Origin: Streptomyces albicerus | GTDB taxonomy: Bacteria; Actinomycetota; Actinomycetes; Streptomycetales; Streptomycetaceae | NCBI RefSeq assembly: GCF_008905045.1 | Contig: NZ_VWMY01000017.1 | Coordinates: forward strand, 78,469 to 142,468 | Direction: 5' to 3' | DNA length: 64,000 bases | Shown here: positions 42,172-50,197 of the stretch, piece by piece | How the letters are laid out: every line of letters begins with the position of its first letter | How positions within the stretch are numbered: position 1 is the first letter of the stretch | Translations under genes and position numbers: made by a program | Notes under the pieces: generated by a model | Seen by the model: the letters and a program-made list of their open reading frames with translations, nothing else | The model's database searches: none | Told to the model about the DNA's origin: nothing

Positions 42172-43827
42172 ATGAACGCAGAAAGCCGTCCCAGGCTAAA
42201 CCAGACGCCCGAATGGACCGCTCTGGCCAAGCACCGGGAGGAACTCGGCGAGGCACAGCTCCGTGAGCTGTTCGCCCAGAGCCCCGGACGCGGCGCCGGA
42301 TACACGGTTCAGGTCGGCGATCTGCACGTCGACTACTCCAAGCACCTCGTCACCGACGAGACGCTGCGGCTGCTGCGCGAGCTGGCCGCCGCCACGGACG
42401 TGTTCGGGCTGCGGGACGCCATGTTCCGCGGGGAGAAGATCAACACGACCGAGAACCGCGCGGTCCTGCACACCGCGCTGCGCGCCCCGCGCGACACGGT
42501 CGTGGAGGTCGACGGCGAGAACGTCGTCCCGGGTGTGCACGCCGTCCTCGACAAGATGGCCGACTTCTCCGAGCGCGTCCGCTCGGGCGAGTGGACCGGA
42601 CACACCGGCCGGCGCATCAAGAACGTGGTGAACGTCGGCATCGGCGGCTCCGACCTCGGCCCGGCGATGGCCTACGAGGTGCTACGGTCCTTCACCGACC
42701 GCGACCTGACGGTCCGCTTCGTGTCGAACGTGGACGGCGCCGACCTGCACGAGGCCGTACGGGACCTGGACCCGGCCGAGACGCTGTTCATCATTGCCTC
42801 GAAGACCTTCACCACCATCGAGACGATCACCAACGCGACCTCGGCCCGCGACTGGCTGCTCACCGGGCTCAAGGCCGGTCAGGAGGCCGTCGCCAAGCAC
42901 TTCGTGGCGCTGTCGACGAACGCCGAGAAGGTGTCGGACTTCGGCATCGACACGGCCAACATGTTCGAGTTCTGGGACTGGGTCGGCGGACGCTACTCGT
43001 ACGACTCCGCGATCGGTCTGTCCCTGATGCTCGCGATCGGTCCGGACCGGTTCCGGGAGATGCTCGACGGGTTCAGGATCGTCGACGAGCACTTCCGGAC
43101 GGCCCCCGCCGAATCCAATGTGCCGCTGCTGCTCGGCCTGTTGGGCGTCTGGTACGGCAACTTCCATGACGCGCAGTCGCACGCGGTGCTGCCGTACTCG
43201 CACTACCTCAGCAAGTTCACCGCGTACCTCCAGCAGCTCGACATGGAGTCCAACGGCAAGTACGTGGGCCGTGACGGGCGTCCCGTGGAGTGGCAGACCG
43301 GGCCGGTCGTATGGGGTACGCCGGGTACCAACGGGCAGCACGCGTACTACCAACTCATCCACCAGGGCACGAAGTTGATCCCGGCGGACTTCATCGGTTT
43401 CGCCGAGCCGGTCGCCGAGCTGAGCGACGGGCTCAAGGCCCAGCACGACTTGCTGATGGCCAACTTCTTCGCGCAGACGCAGGCGCTGGCCTTCGGCAAG
43501 ACGCCGGACGAGGTGCGGGCGGAGGGCGTGCCCGAGGAACTGGTGCCGCACAAGACGTTCAAGGGCAACCACCCGACGACCACGATCCTCGCGCGCGAGC
43601 TCACCCCGTCGGTGCTCGGCCAGTTGATCGCGCTCTACGAGCACAAGGTGTTCGTGCAGGGCGCCATCTGGAACATCGACTCCTTCGACCAGTGGGGCGT
43701 CGAGCTCGGCAAGGTCCTCGCCAAGCGCGTCGAGCCCGCCCTCACGGAGGGGGCGGAGGTGCCGGGCCTGGACGAGTCCACCAAGGCGCTCGTGGCCAAG
43801 TACCGGGCGCTGCGCGGCCGCCAGTAG
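42172..43827 (+). CDS. pgi: Glucose-6-phosphate isomerase
   Basis: Pgi links glycolysis with the pentose phosphate pathway encoded 16 kb downstream. The 551-residue protein has VNVGIGGSDLGPAMAYE (phosphate-binding), IIASKTFTTIETITNA, GGRYSYDSAIGLSLML (PGI signature 1 region), GTNGQHAYYQLIHQGTK (catalytic Glu/His region) and the C-terminal IDSFDQWGVELGKVLAKR (catalytic Lys). The ATG at 42172 has AGGAAAGAAGG upstream. GTAGTCGTG occurs three times at and after its stop codon (43824, 43842, 43853). Confidence 0.97.
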   Translation: MNAESRPRLNQTPEWTALAKHREELGEAQLRELFAQSPGRGAGYTVQVGDLHVDYSKHLVTDETLRLLRELAAATDVFGLRDAMFRGEKINTTENRAVLHTALRAPRDTVVEVDGENVVPGVHAVLDKMADFSERVRSGEWTGHTGRRIKNVVNVGIGGSDLGPAMAYEVLRSFTDRDLTVRFVSNVDGADLHEAVRDLDPAETLFIIASKTFTTIETITNATSARDWLLTGLKAGQEAVAKHFVALSTNAEKVSDFGIDTANMFEFWDWVGGRYSYDSAIGLSLMLAIGPDRFREMLDGFRIVDEHFRTAPAESNVPLLLGLLGVWYGNFHDAQSHAVLPYSHYLSKFTAYLQQLDMESNGKYVGRDGRPVEWQTGPVVWGTPGTNGQHAYYQLIHQGTKLIPADFIGFAEPVAELSDGLKAQHDLLMANFFAQTQALAFGKTPDEVRAEGVPEELVPHKTFKGNHPTTTILARELTPSVLGQLIALYEHKVFVQGAIWNIDSFDQWGVELGKVLAKRVEPALTEGAEVPGLDESTKALVAKYRALRGRQ

Positions 43828-43946
43828 TCGTGGGGCCGTCGGTAGTCGTGCAGTAGTCGTGTGGGTCGGGAGGCGGTCGGCAGGAAGGCCGTCCGTCTCC
43901 CGTAGAATCCCCGGCGATCATGGTGTCGAGCTCGGGGGAGCTGAAC

Positions 43947-44912
43947 GTGGCTGGTTCGCGCGGGAGATGGCTGAGCGGCAGGCTGTCGGTGGCGTCGATT
44001 CTGCAGCCCAAGGCCGTGGCGCAGGCGGTGTTCCATCCGGCGTGGATTCCGCCGGCGGTCGATCCGTCGGTGGAGCGGCTCAAGCGGGTGCGCGTCATCG
44101 CCGGGGCTGTCGCGGCGTTCGGTGTGTACACCTTCGTGGAGGGCAAGTTCGACTTCACGGAGGTCCTGGAGAACATCGTCGTGGCGGCCCTCGTCCTGCT
44201 GTTCATCACACCTCTGACGGTGGGCGTGATGCTCTTCGTCTGGCGGCGCACCGGAAGGATCCGCGAGCTGCGCGGGGCCTTGTTCAACTCGCTCAAGCTG
44301 CTGCTGCTCTTCATCGGCATGGTCGTCGGGACGGTGTTGTTGTGGCAGCTGTCGGTCTCGCACGGACCCATCTGGACGATGGTGCTCGGCCTGCCGGCGA
44401 TGTGGCTGACCGGCTTTCTGATGTACGGGGCCGTGCAGCTGGCCGGGAACTTCTTCGGCTCCGCCGCCGTACACCGCGCCCTGCCGCCGCTGCTCGCCAC
44501 GGTGACGACCTGGCTGATGGCCATTCCCGACCTGGCCACCGGTGATCTGCACGGGCTCAGCCTCACGATGGGGATCGTCTTCATCCTGGGTGCTCCGGTG
44601 ACGGTCACCTCCATCGCGGCCCTGGAGGCGACCCGTCTCCGCCGCCGCCACGGCATCCGGCTGGGCGCGCACCCGGCGACGCTGCCCGCTCCGACGCCCT
44701 ACGCGCCGCCGAACCCGGGGTTCGTACCACCGCAGGGAAACCCGTACGGGCCGCCTCCGGGGCAGCCCTACGCGCCGCCGCCCGGACAGCCCTATGTACC
44801 GCCGGGCCAGCCGTACCCGCCGGGCAACGGCAGCCCGTACGCCCCGTATCCGCCGCACGTCTCGGGCAACCCCTACGGGCCTCCGCCCCCGCAGCCCCCG
44901 TACGGTTCCTGA
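43947..44912 (+). CDS. Membrane protein with Pro/Tyr-rich repeat tail (Yip1-like)
   Basis: The 321-residue protein has five hydrophobic helices between residues 50 and 230 (RVIAGAVAAFGVYTFVEG, VVAALVLLFITPLTVGVMLF, LLLLFIGMVVGTVLLWQL, MVLGLPAMWLTGFLMYGAVQL, LTMGIVFILGAPVTVTSIAAL) arranged like Yip1-domain proteins of actinobacteria. The last 75 residues are a disordered PGQPYxPP-type repeat (NPYGPPPGQPY, APPPGQPY, VPPGQPY). Such tails may bind SH3-like or WW-like partners or act as spacers. Function is unknown. The GTG at 43947 is favoured over the ATG at 43920 because GGGGGAG lies 6 nt before it. It converges on the ABC permease with only 18 nt between the stops. Confidence 0.75.
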   Translation: MAGSRGRWLSGRLSVASILQPKAVAQAVFHPAWIPPAVDPSVERLKRVRVIAGAVAAFGVYTFVEGKFDFTEVLENIVVAALVLLFITPLTVGVMLFVWRRTGRIRELRGALFNSLKLLLLFIGMVVGTVLLWQLSVSHGPIWTMVLGLPAMWLTGFLMYGAVQLAGNFFGSAAVHRALPPLLATVTTWLMAIPDLATGDLHGLSLTMGIVFILGAPVTVTSIAALEATRLRRRHGIRLGAHPATLPAPTPYAPPNPGFVPPQGNPYGPPPGQPYAPPPGQPYVPPGQPYPPGNGSPYAPYPPHVSGNPYGPPPPQPPYGS

Positions 44913-44930
44913 CCAGACTCGGAGCCCCGG

Positions 44931-47222
44931 TCAGGCCACCGCGCTCAGCGTGTCCGCCAGCCGGCGGCGGGCCGCCCGGGCCGCGGGCAGGGCGGCGAGC
45001 GCGGCGGCGCCGAGCACGGCAGCCGTGCCGAAGAGCAGCAGGAGGACGGGGGAGGGCCCTCGGGCGATCCCGGCGCCGATGCCGCTCGAGCTGCCCTGTG
45101 CGTCGATCAGCCAGTGCGCGATCGGCACCCCCAGCGCCGTACCGACGAGGACCGCGGCCAGCGCCGTGCACCCCGTGGCCGTCACCGTGACCGCGGTGAT
45201 CTGCCGCGGAGTCAGCCCGATCGCCTTCAGCGCCAGCAGGTCCCGCTCGCCCTCGCGCACCGTGCCGCCGATCGCGGTGAGCAGCTCGATGAGGCCGATC
45301 AGGGCCAGTACGGCGATCAGCCCCACGACGACCCCGCGCAGCGGCGAGAGCCCGTCGGCCGGGTTCGGCACGGCGTGCACGCTGATGTCTCCGTGTGCGG
45401 CGGTGGTCAGCTCGGCGGCCACCCGGTGCGTGTCGGCGCCGGGGCGCAGTTGCAGCTGGTAGAGGGCCGCCCGGAGCCCCGGGTCGTTCTCCCGGAGGGT
45501 GTCGAGCGAGGTGGAGATGACCCGGCCGCCATTCTCCGGCTCGATGCTGCGCCCCACGATGTGCAGGATCTGCGGCTGTGCGCCCACCGTCATCCGCACC
45601 CAGTCCCCGACGCGTACGTCCAGCAGGTCGAGCAGTCCCTGGCCGGCCACCGCCTCGTCGGGGGCGCGCGCGGGGCGTCCCTCGGCCAGCGTGAACGGGT
45701 AGGGATCCTGGCGGGTGCCGAGCCCGCGCAGCGCGATCGTGCCCGTCTGGCCGGGGACCAGGGCGGCCACCTCGACGCCCGGATGGACGGCGGCGACCTG
45801 CGGGTTTTCGGCCAGCAGGGCTCGTACGCCCGGATCGCTCAGGGTGTCGTCCGCGCGCACGGTGAGCGCGGCCGCGAGACCGATCTGGTCGGGCCTGTTC
45901 TGGAAGCGGTCGATGGTGGTCCAGGCACTCATGGCCACCACGATCAGCAGCAGCGGCAGCGCCAGCCGGGCGACCGTGGCCAAAGAGCGCGGCCGCCGCG
46001 TGAACGCCTTGTGCCAGCCCAGGACCAGCGCGGACGGCAGCCGCAGCCCGAGAGCCCCGCGCGCCAGGCCCGACAGCCGGCCGCCGAGCGGTGCTGCGGC
46101 CCGCAGCCCCGGCACCGGAGGCACCTGTCCGGCCCGCCAGGCCGCGAGCCCGGTCGTCGCGGCGATGAACAGGACCGCGGCCACGGGTATGGCGAGGAGT
46201 GCCGCCGTGTGTCCCGGCAGTCCCTGCCACACACCGACGGCGTCCCCGAGCCGTCCCGGGATCCGACTGCCCAGGGCCTGGGTGAGGGCGGCGGCGAGCA
46301 CGGCGCCGAGGAGCGCGAACGCCACATGCTGGAGCAGGAAGATCCGCACCACCTGGCCCGGAGTGAAGCCGATCGCCTTCAGGACCGAGATGTCCCGCAG
46401 ATGGCCACGGATACGGGTGCCGATCGCGCCGTGCACGGCGAGCGCGGCGGCGACCAGGGCGCCGAGACCGAACAGGCCGAGGACCTGGCCGAGCAGCCGG
46501 TTGCCGCCCTGGGCCTCCGACCGCGCCTGCTGCCAGTTGGAGACGTCGGTGACCGCTCCGGCACCGAGCACGGTGACGGCGCGCTGGACGGCGTAGTCCG
46601 TGTCGTCGGGATCGGTCAGCCGCAGCCCGGTCACCTGGCCGCCGCGCCCGTCGGTGGCCTGCACGGCGGAGGGGAGCGTCCACGCGAGGCCCGACCGCTC
46701 CCCGGGGCGGTAGCGGGGCTCGGCGCTGTCGGCGATGCCCAGGACGGTCAGGGTCCGTGCGGTGCCGGGCACGGTGAGGGTGTCCCCGGGCTCGGCCCAC
46801 AGCGCCCGGGCGAGACTGCTCTCCAGCACCACACCGTCCGGCGCGGCGGGATCGAGCCAGCGGCCGGAGGTGAGCAGCGGACGGCCGGTCGCGGGCCGGT
46901 CGGCGGTGCCGCGCAGCTCGACGGAGGCGCGGGTGCCGCGCGACTCGACGGTGGCGGCGGCGGTGGGGTACGGGCCCGCGACGGACGTGACGCCGTCCAG
47001 CTCGGCGAGTTCGCGTGCGTCTGCCGACGGGCCGGTGTGGATCCACACGTGCGCGCCCTGCGACTGGGTGAAGACGCGCTGCCAGGGATTGGTCGCGTAC
47101 CCGAAGAGTGCCGTGGCCAGCAGCAGCGAGGCGACGATCCCGGCGGTGGCGAGCACGATGAACAGCGCCTCGCCGCGATGCGTGCGCAGATCGGCGTGCG
47201 CCCAGCGCAGGGTGGCCCGCAC
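44931..47222 (-). CDS. FtsX-like ABC transporter permease (MacB/YknZ type, duplicated)
   Basis: The 763-residue protein has two FtsX modules. Each has a large extracellular domain and helices with motifs such as LRDISVLKAIGFTPGQVVRIFLLQHVAFALLGAVL and ERDLLALKAIGLTPRQITAVTVTATG, the mechanotransmission elements of type VII ABC systems. Such pumps export macrolides, antimicrobial peptides or lipoproteins, or sense them, and do not form a classical channel. The start is GTG at 47222. The ATPase gene lies 92 nt upstream on the same strand and padR upstream of that, so the three form an operon. The substrate is unknown. Confidence 0.9.
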   Translation of the reverse strand: MRATLRWAHADLRTHRGEALFIVLATAGIVASLLLATALFGYATNPWQRVFTQSQGAHVWIHTGPSADARELAELDGVTSVAGPYPTAAATVESRGTRASVELRGTADRPATGRPLLTSGRWLDPAAPDGVVLESSLARALWAEPGDTLTVPGTARTLTVLGIADSAEPRYRPGERSGLAWTLPSAVQATDGRGGQVTGLRLTDPDDTDYAVQRAVTVLGAGAVTDVSNWQQARSEAQGGNRLLGQVLGLFGLGALVAAALAVHGAIGTRIRGHLRDISVLKAIGFTPGQVVRIFLLQHVAFALLGAVLAAALTQALGSRIPGRLGDAVGVWQGLPGHTAALLAIPVAAVLFIAATTGLAAWRAGQVPPVPGLRAAAPLGGRLSGLARGALGLRLPSALVLGWHKAFTRRPRSLATVARLALPLLLIVVAMSAWTTIDRFQNRPDQIGLAAALTVRADDTLSDPGVRALLAENPQVAAVHPGVEVAALVPGQTGTIALRGLGTRQDPYPFTLAEGRPARAPDEAVAGQGLLDLLDVRVGDWVRMTVGAQPQILHIVGRSIEPENGGRVISTSLDTLRENDPGLRAALYQLQLRPGADTHRVAAELTTAAHGDISVHAVPNPADGLSPLRGVVVGLIAVLALIGLIELLTAIGGTVREGERDLLALKAIGLTPRQITAVTVTATGCTALAAVLVGTALGVPIAHWLIDAQGSSSGIGAGIARGPSPVLLLLFGTAAVLGAAALAALPAARAARRRLADTLSAVA

Positions 47223-47314
47223 GCCGGCTCAGCCTCTCGGCTCGCGCACGAGGGACCGGCTCCGCGGCCCGTGTACGGCACAGGGATCCTTGGCCACAGG
47301 CTCGTGCACGCCGC

Positions 47315-48085
47315 TCAGTCCCTCAGTTCCAGCACGCCGGATATGCCCCCGCCGCGCACGGGCGCGGCGTCGAGTTCCGCGTCGTCGGCGACACGGCCGT
47401 CGAAGAAGCTGATCACCCGGTCCGCGGCGCTCGCGAGCCGTGCGTCATGGGTGACCAGCACGATGGTCTGACCGCGCTGGTGGAAACGGGACAGCAGCCG
47501 GGTCACCTCGCGGGTGCCCTTGCTGTCGAGGCTGCCCGCGGGCTCGTCGGCCAGCAGCAGGGACGGGTGGTTGACCAGGGCACGGGCCAGCGCGACACGC
47601 TGCTGCTCGCCGCCGGACAGCTCGCCCGGCATGCTGCGCTCCTTGCCATCGAGGCCCAGCTCGGCGAGGAGCCGCTCACGCTCGGCGCGCGCCTGCTTGG
47701 GGGAGAGACCGGCAAGCAGGGCGGGCAGCTCGACGTTGTCGGCGACCGACAGGTTCGAGACCAGGTTGAAGAACTGGAAGACGATGCCGATGCGGCTCCG
47801 GCGCTCGACCGCCCAGCGGGCCTCGCTGTACGCGTCCGTGCACTCGCCGTCCAGCCAGACGCTGCCGGAGTCCGGTCGCTGGAGTCCGCCGAGCAGATGC
47901 AGCAGTGTCGACTTCCCGGCGCCGGAGGGGCCCGTGACGGCCACGAACTCACCCTGCCGTACGGCGAGATCCACACCGCGCACGGCATGGGCGGGGGCGC
48001 CCTCGCCGTAGTGGGTCTTGACCAGGCCCTCGGCACGCAGCAGGGGTGCGCCCTCGACGCGCGACGAAGGAGCGGTGCGGCTCAC
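47315..48085 (-). CDS. MacB/LolD-type ABC transporter ATPase
   Basis: The 256-residue protein has Walker A GPSGAGKST (52-60), Q-loop VFQFFNLVSNLSV, signature LSGGEQQRVALARAL, Walker B LLLADEPAGSLD and switch His in LVTHDARLA. The FFNL after the Q-loop and ADEPAGSLD mark the LolD/MacB/FtsE subfamily that pairs with FtsX-like permeases such as its downstream neighbour. Its GTG start overlaps the padR stop by 4 nt (GTGA), so it is translationally coupled to the regulator. Confidence 0.95.
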   Translation of the reverse strand: MSRTAPSSRVEGAPLLRAEGLVKTHYGEGAPAHAVRGVDLAVRQGEFVAVTGPSGAGKSTLLHLLGGLQRPDSGSVWLDGECTDAYSEARWAVERRSRIGIVFQFFNLVSNLSVADNVELPALLAGLSPKQARAERERLLAELGLDGKERSMPGELSGGEQQRVALARALVNHPSLLLADEPAGSLDSKGTREVTRLLSRFHQRGQTIVLVTHDARLASAADRVISFFDGRVADDAELDAAPVRGGGISGVLELRD

Positions 48086-48597
48086 TCCAGCTCCTCCAAT
48101 TCCTCCTGGCAGCGCTCCAGCCAGTCCAGATCGGCCTGCAGATGCAGCATGGCGCCCTCGATGAGCAGCTGGGAGATGCGGTTGTCCCGGTTCTCGGCGG
48201 CGGCGAGCTTCGACAGATTGCGCATGGTGTTCAGGTACTGGCGCCGTTGCTTGTTGATCAGGGCGATCTGGTCGGCGAGTCCGGTCTGCGGCGCGAGTGC
48301 GAGCTTCATGAAGAACTCGTCCCGCACACGCGGCTCGTCCGCCGTCTCCTCGTACCAGGCGCGCAGCGCCTCACGCCCGGCGTCGGTGAGGTGGTAGATC
48401 TTCTTGTTGGGCCGGCTCGACTGCTCGACTTCCTCGCCCTCGATCAGTCCCGACTTCTCGAGGCGGCCGAGTGTCACATAGATCTGGCCGACGTTCGGCT
48501 GAGGGTACGCGGAGCCCAGCAGTTGCTCAAGGTCCTGCTTGAGCTCGTAGCCATGGGCCGGACCACGCGCCAGCAGGGCCAGGAGGGGCAGCCGCAC
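48082..48597 (-). CDS. PadR family transcriptional regulator
   Basis: The 171-residue protein has the PadR winged helix (MRLPLLALLARGPAHGYELKQDLEQLLG, VGQIYVTLGRLEKSGLI, KKIYHLTDAGREAL) and a C-terminal Vir-type dimerisation helix (LINKQRRQYLNTMRNLSK). Members with this build (PadR-s2) repress neighbouring multidrug ABC or MFS pumps until a drug binds. The start GTG has GAGGAGGAG upstream and the gene is coupled to the ATPase gene. A 15-bp palindrome 54 nt upstream is the probable operator; related copies lie upstream of the GH13 gene. Confidence 0.92.
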   Translation of the reverse strand: MRLPLLALLARGPAHGYELKQDLEQLLGSAYPQPNVGQIYVTLGRLEKSGLIEGEEVEQSSRPNKKIYHLTDAGREALRAWYEETADEPRVRDEFFMKLALAPQTGLADQIALINKQRRQYLNTMRNLSKLAAAENRDNRISQLLIEGAMLHLQADLDWLERCQEELEELE

Positions 48598-48650
48598 TCG
48601 TGCTCTCCTCCTCGGATCCTTGTAATGTGCCGCAGGCCCTAGTATCGCCC

Positions 48651-48665
48651 ATACCTAACAGGTAT
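48651..48665. promoter_or_regulatory. Palindrome ATACCT-AAC-AGGTAT, candidate PadR operator
   Basis: Perfect 6-bp arms midway between padR (minus, start 48597) and a solute-binding protein gene (plus, start 48724). TATACA at 48663-48668, a possible plus-strand -10, overlaps its right arm. The motif recurs with 11-12 of 15 identities at 50032 and 50149. Confidence 0.6.
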
Positions 48666-48723
48666 ACATGGCCTCTGACTCCGGGCGAAGGTGCCCGGCA
48701 GCCGGTGTACCAAGGAGGAACCT

Positions 48724-49998
48724 ATGCGGTGGATACATGCCGCGGGTAGGGGACTCCTGGTCGCGGCGGTGGTCCTGAGCGGTTATGTCGCCTCGGGAGC
48801 GCAGGCCGACGGAGCGCGTGGCGGCGGTCGCGGTCCGCTCACGCTGGCCACCGCGGGGGACCTCACCAGCTATCTGGGGCCGCTGCTCGACGGCTGGAAC
48901 CGCACCCACCCCGGCGAGAAGGTCACCCTCGTCGAACTGCCGGACTCCGCCGACGAGACCCGTGCGCAGATGACCACCGACCTGCGCGGCGGCGACCGGA
49001 GCCGCTTCGACATCCTGAACATCGACGTCGCCTGGACCTCGGAGTTCGCCGCCGCGGGCTGGATCTCCCCGCTGTCCCGGGACCGCTTCCCGCTCGACGG
49101 CTTCCTGTCGCCGGTCGTCGACACGGCGACGTACGACGGAAAGCTGTACGCCGTCCCGTACGTCACCAACGCCGGCCTCCTCCTCTACCGCAAGGACGTC
49201 CTCGACAAGGAGGGCCTCGCTCCGCCGCGCACCTGGGCCGAGCTGGAGAAGCAGGCGAGGACCATCGCGCCGAAGTACGGACTCGACGGCTACGCGGGCC
49301 AGTTCCTGCCCTACGAGGGGCTCACGGTGAACGCCGCCGAGGCGGTCTACTCGGCGGGCGGCACGATCCTCGGCGACGAGGGCGAGCGCGTCACCGTCAA
49401 CTCGGCGGCGGCCCGCGAGGGCATCGGCTTCCTCGCCCGCGGCGTACGCGACGGCTGGATCCCGAAGAAGGCGCTGACGTACAAGGAGGAGGAGTCCAAA
49501 CAGGCCTTCCAGGACGGCCGTCTCCTCTTCCTGCGCAACTGGCCGTACGCCTATGTCGGCGCCTCCGCCAAGGGCTCCGCCGTCGCCGGGAAGATCGGCG
49601 CGGTGCCGCTGCCCGGACCCGACGGGCCGGGGGCGAGCGTGCTCGGCGGCTCCAACCTGGCGGTCAACGCGCATGCCCGTCATCCCGACTCCGCCGCGCG
49701 CCTGATCGCGTACCTCACGAGCGAGCGGGTGCAGCGGCAGGTCCTCACCAAGGGCGCGCTGCCGCCTGTGCGGGCCGCGCTCTACCGGGACCCGGAGCTG
49801 ATCCGGCGGTTCCCCTATCTGCCGACGCTGCGCGCGAGCGTCCTGGCCGCGTCGCCGCGTCCCAAGAGCCCGCGCTACGACCAGGTCAGCCTGGCCGTGC
49901 AGGGCGTCGTGCACGACGCGATGTCCGGGCACCAGACGCCCGAGGCCGCGGTGCGACGCCTCGCGCGCGAGCTCGCGGACATTTCGCGCCGGGGCTGA
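48724..49998 (+). CDS. Secreted extracellular solute-binding protein without lipobox
   Basis: The 424-residue protein is a family 1 sugar-binding protein (LTLATAGDLTSYLGPLLDGWNRTHPGEKVTLVELPDS in parts; DVAWTSEFAAAGWISPLS; YAVPYVTNAGLLLYRKDVL; VLGGSNLAVNAH). Its leader (GLLVAAVVLSGYVASGAQA) ends in a signal peptidase I site and has no Cys, so unlike most Gram-positive binding proteins it is not lipid-anchored and may be released. The resemblance is to trehalose/maltose-type binders. There is no adjacent permease; it could feed the AglF/AglG-like permeases 4 kb downstream or bind polysaccharide freely. The ATG at 48724 follows AAGGAGG. Confidence 0.87.
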   Translation: MRWIHAAGRGLLVAAVVLSGYVASGAQADGARGGGRGPLTLATAGDLTSYLGPLLDGWNRTHPGEKVTLVELPDSADETRAQMTTDLRGGDRSRFDILNIDVAWTSEFAAAGWISPLSRDRFPLDGFLSPVVDTATYDGKLYAVPYVTNAGLLLYRKDVLDKEGLAPPRTWAELEKQARTIAPKYGLDGYAGQFLPYEGLTVNAAEAVYSAGGTILGDEGERVTVNSAAAREGIGFLARGVRDGWIPKKALTYKEEESKQAFQDGRLLFLRNWPYAYVGASAKGSAVAGKIGAVPLPGPDGPGASVLGGSNLAVNAHARHPDSAARLIAYLTSERVQRQVLTKGALPPVRAALYRDPELIRRFPYLPTLRASVLAASPRPKSPRYDQVSLAVQGVVHDAMSGHQTPEAAVRRLARELADISRRG

Positions 49999-50031
49999 GC
50001 CCTCTCGGCGCCGCGTTCCGGCGGCTCCTAG

Positions 50032-50046
50032 TTACATGTTAGGTAA
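50032..50046. promoter_or_regulatory. Second copy of the padR-type motif, upstream of GH13
   Basis: TTACATGTTAGGTAA; the reverse strand of the site at 48651 is ATACCTGTTAGGTAT, identical at 12 of 15 positions. It lies 166 nt before the GH13 start. Confidence 0.5.
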
Positions 50047-50128
50047 CGTGCCTGTCTCATCTTCCCCTTCTGCAGGTGGAAAAGTGCGGATATAAATCCC
50101 CAACTCTCGTGAGTCCTCTGCCTACTCG

Positions 50129-50163
50129 TTGACACCCGTGCGACACGCCTACTTAACATGCAT
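50129..50163 (+). promoter_or_regulatory. GH13 promoter region with third padR-type motif copy
   Basis: TTGACA at 50129-50134 is a consensus -35; TAACAT at 50154-50159 is a possible -10, with a long 19-nt gap. CTACTTAACATGCAT (50149-50163) overlaps it and resembles the padR-type motif (11 of 15 to the site at 50032), so a bound repressor would block this promoter. Confidence 0.45.
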
Positions 50164-50197
50164 GCATAACCGTAGGCACGCACAGACAGGTCAACGG

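Noticed and set aside
43824..43861. GTAGTCGTG occurring three times at the pgi stop
   Set aside because: Only 9 nt long and unevenly spaced; listed under pgi but too weak to interpret.
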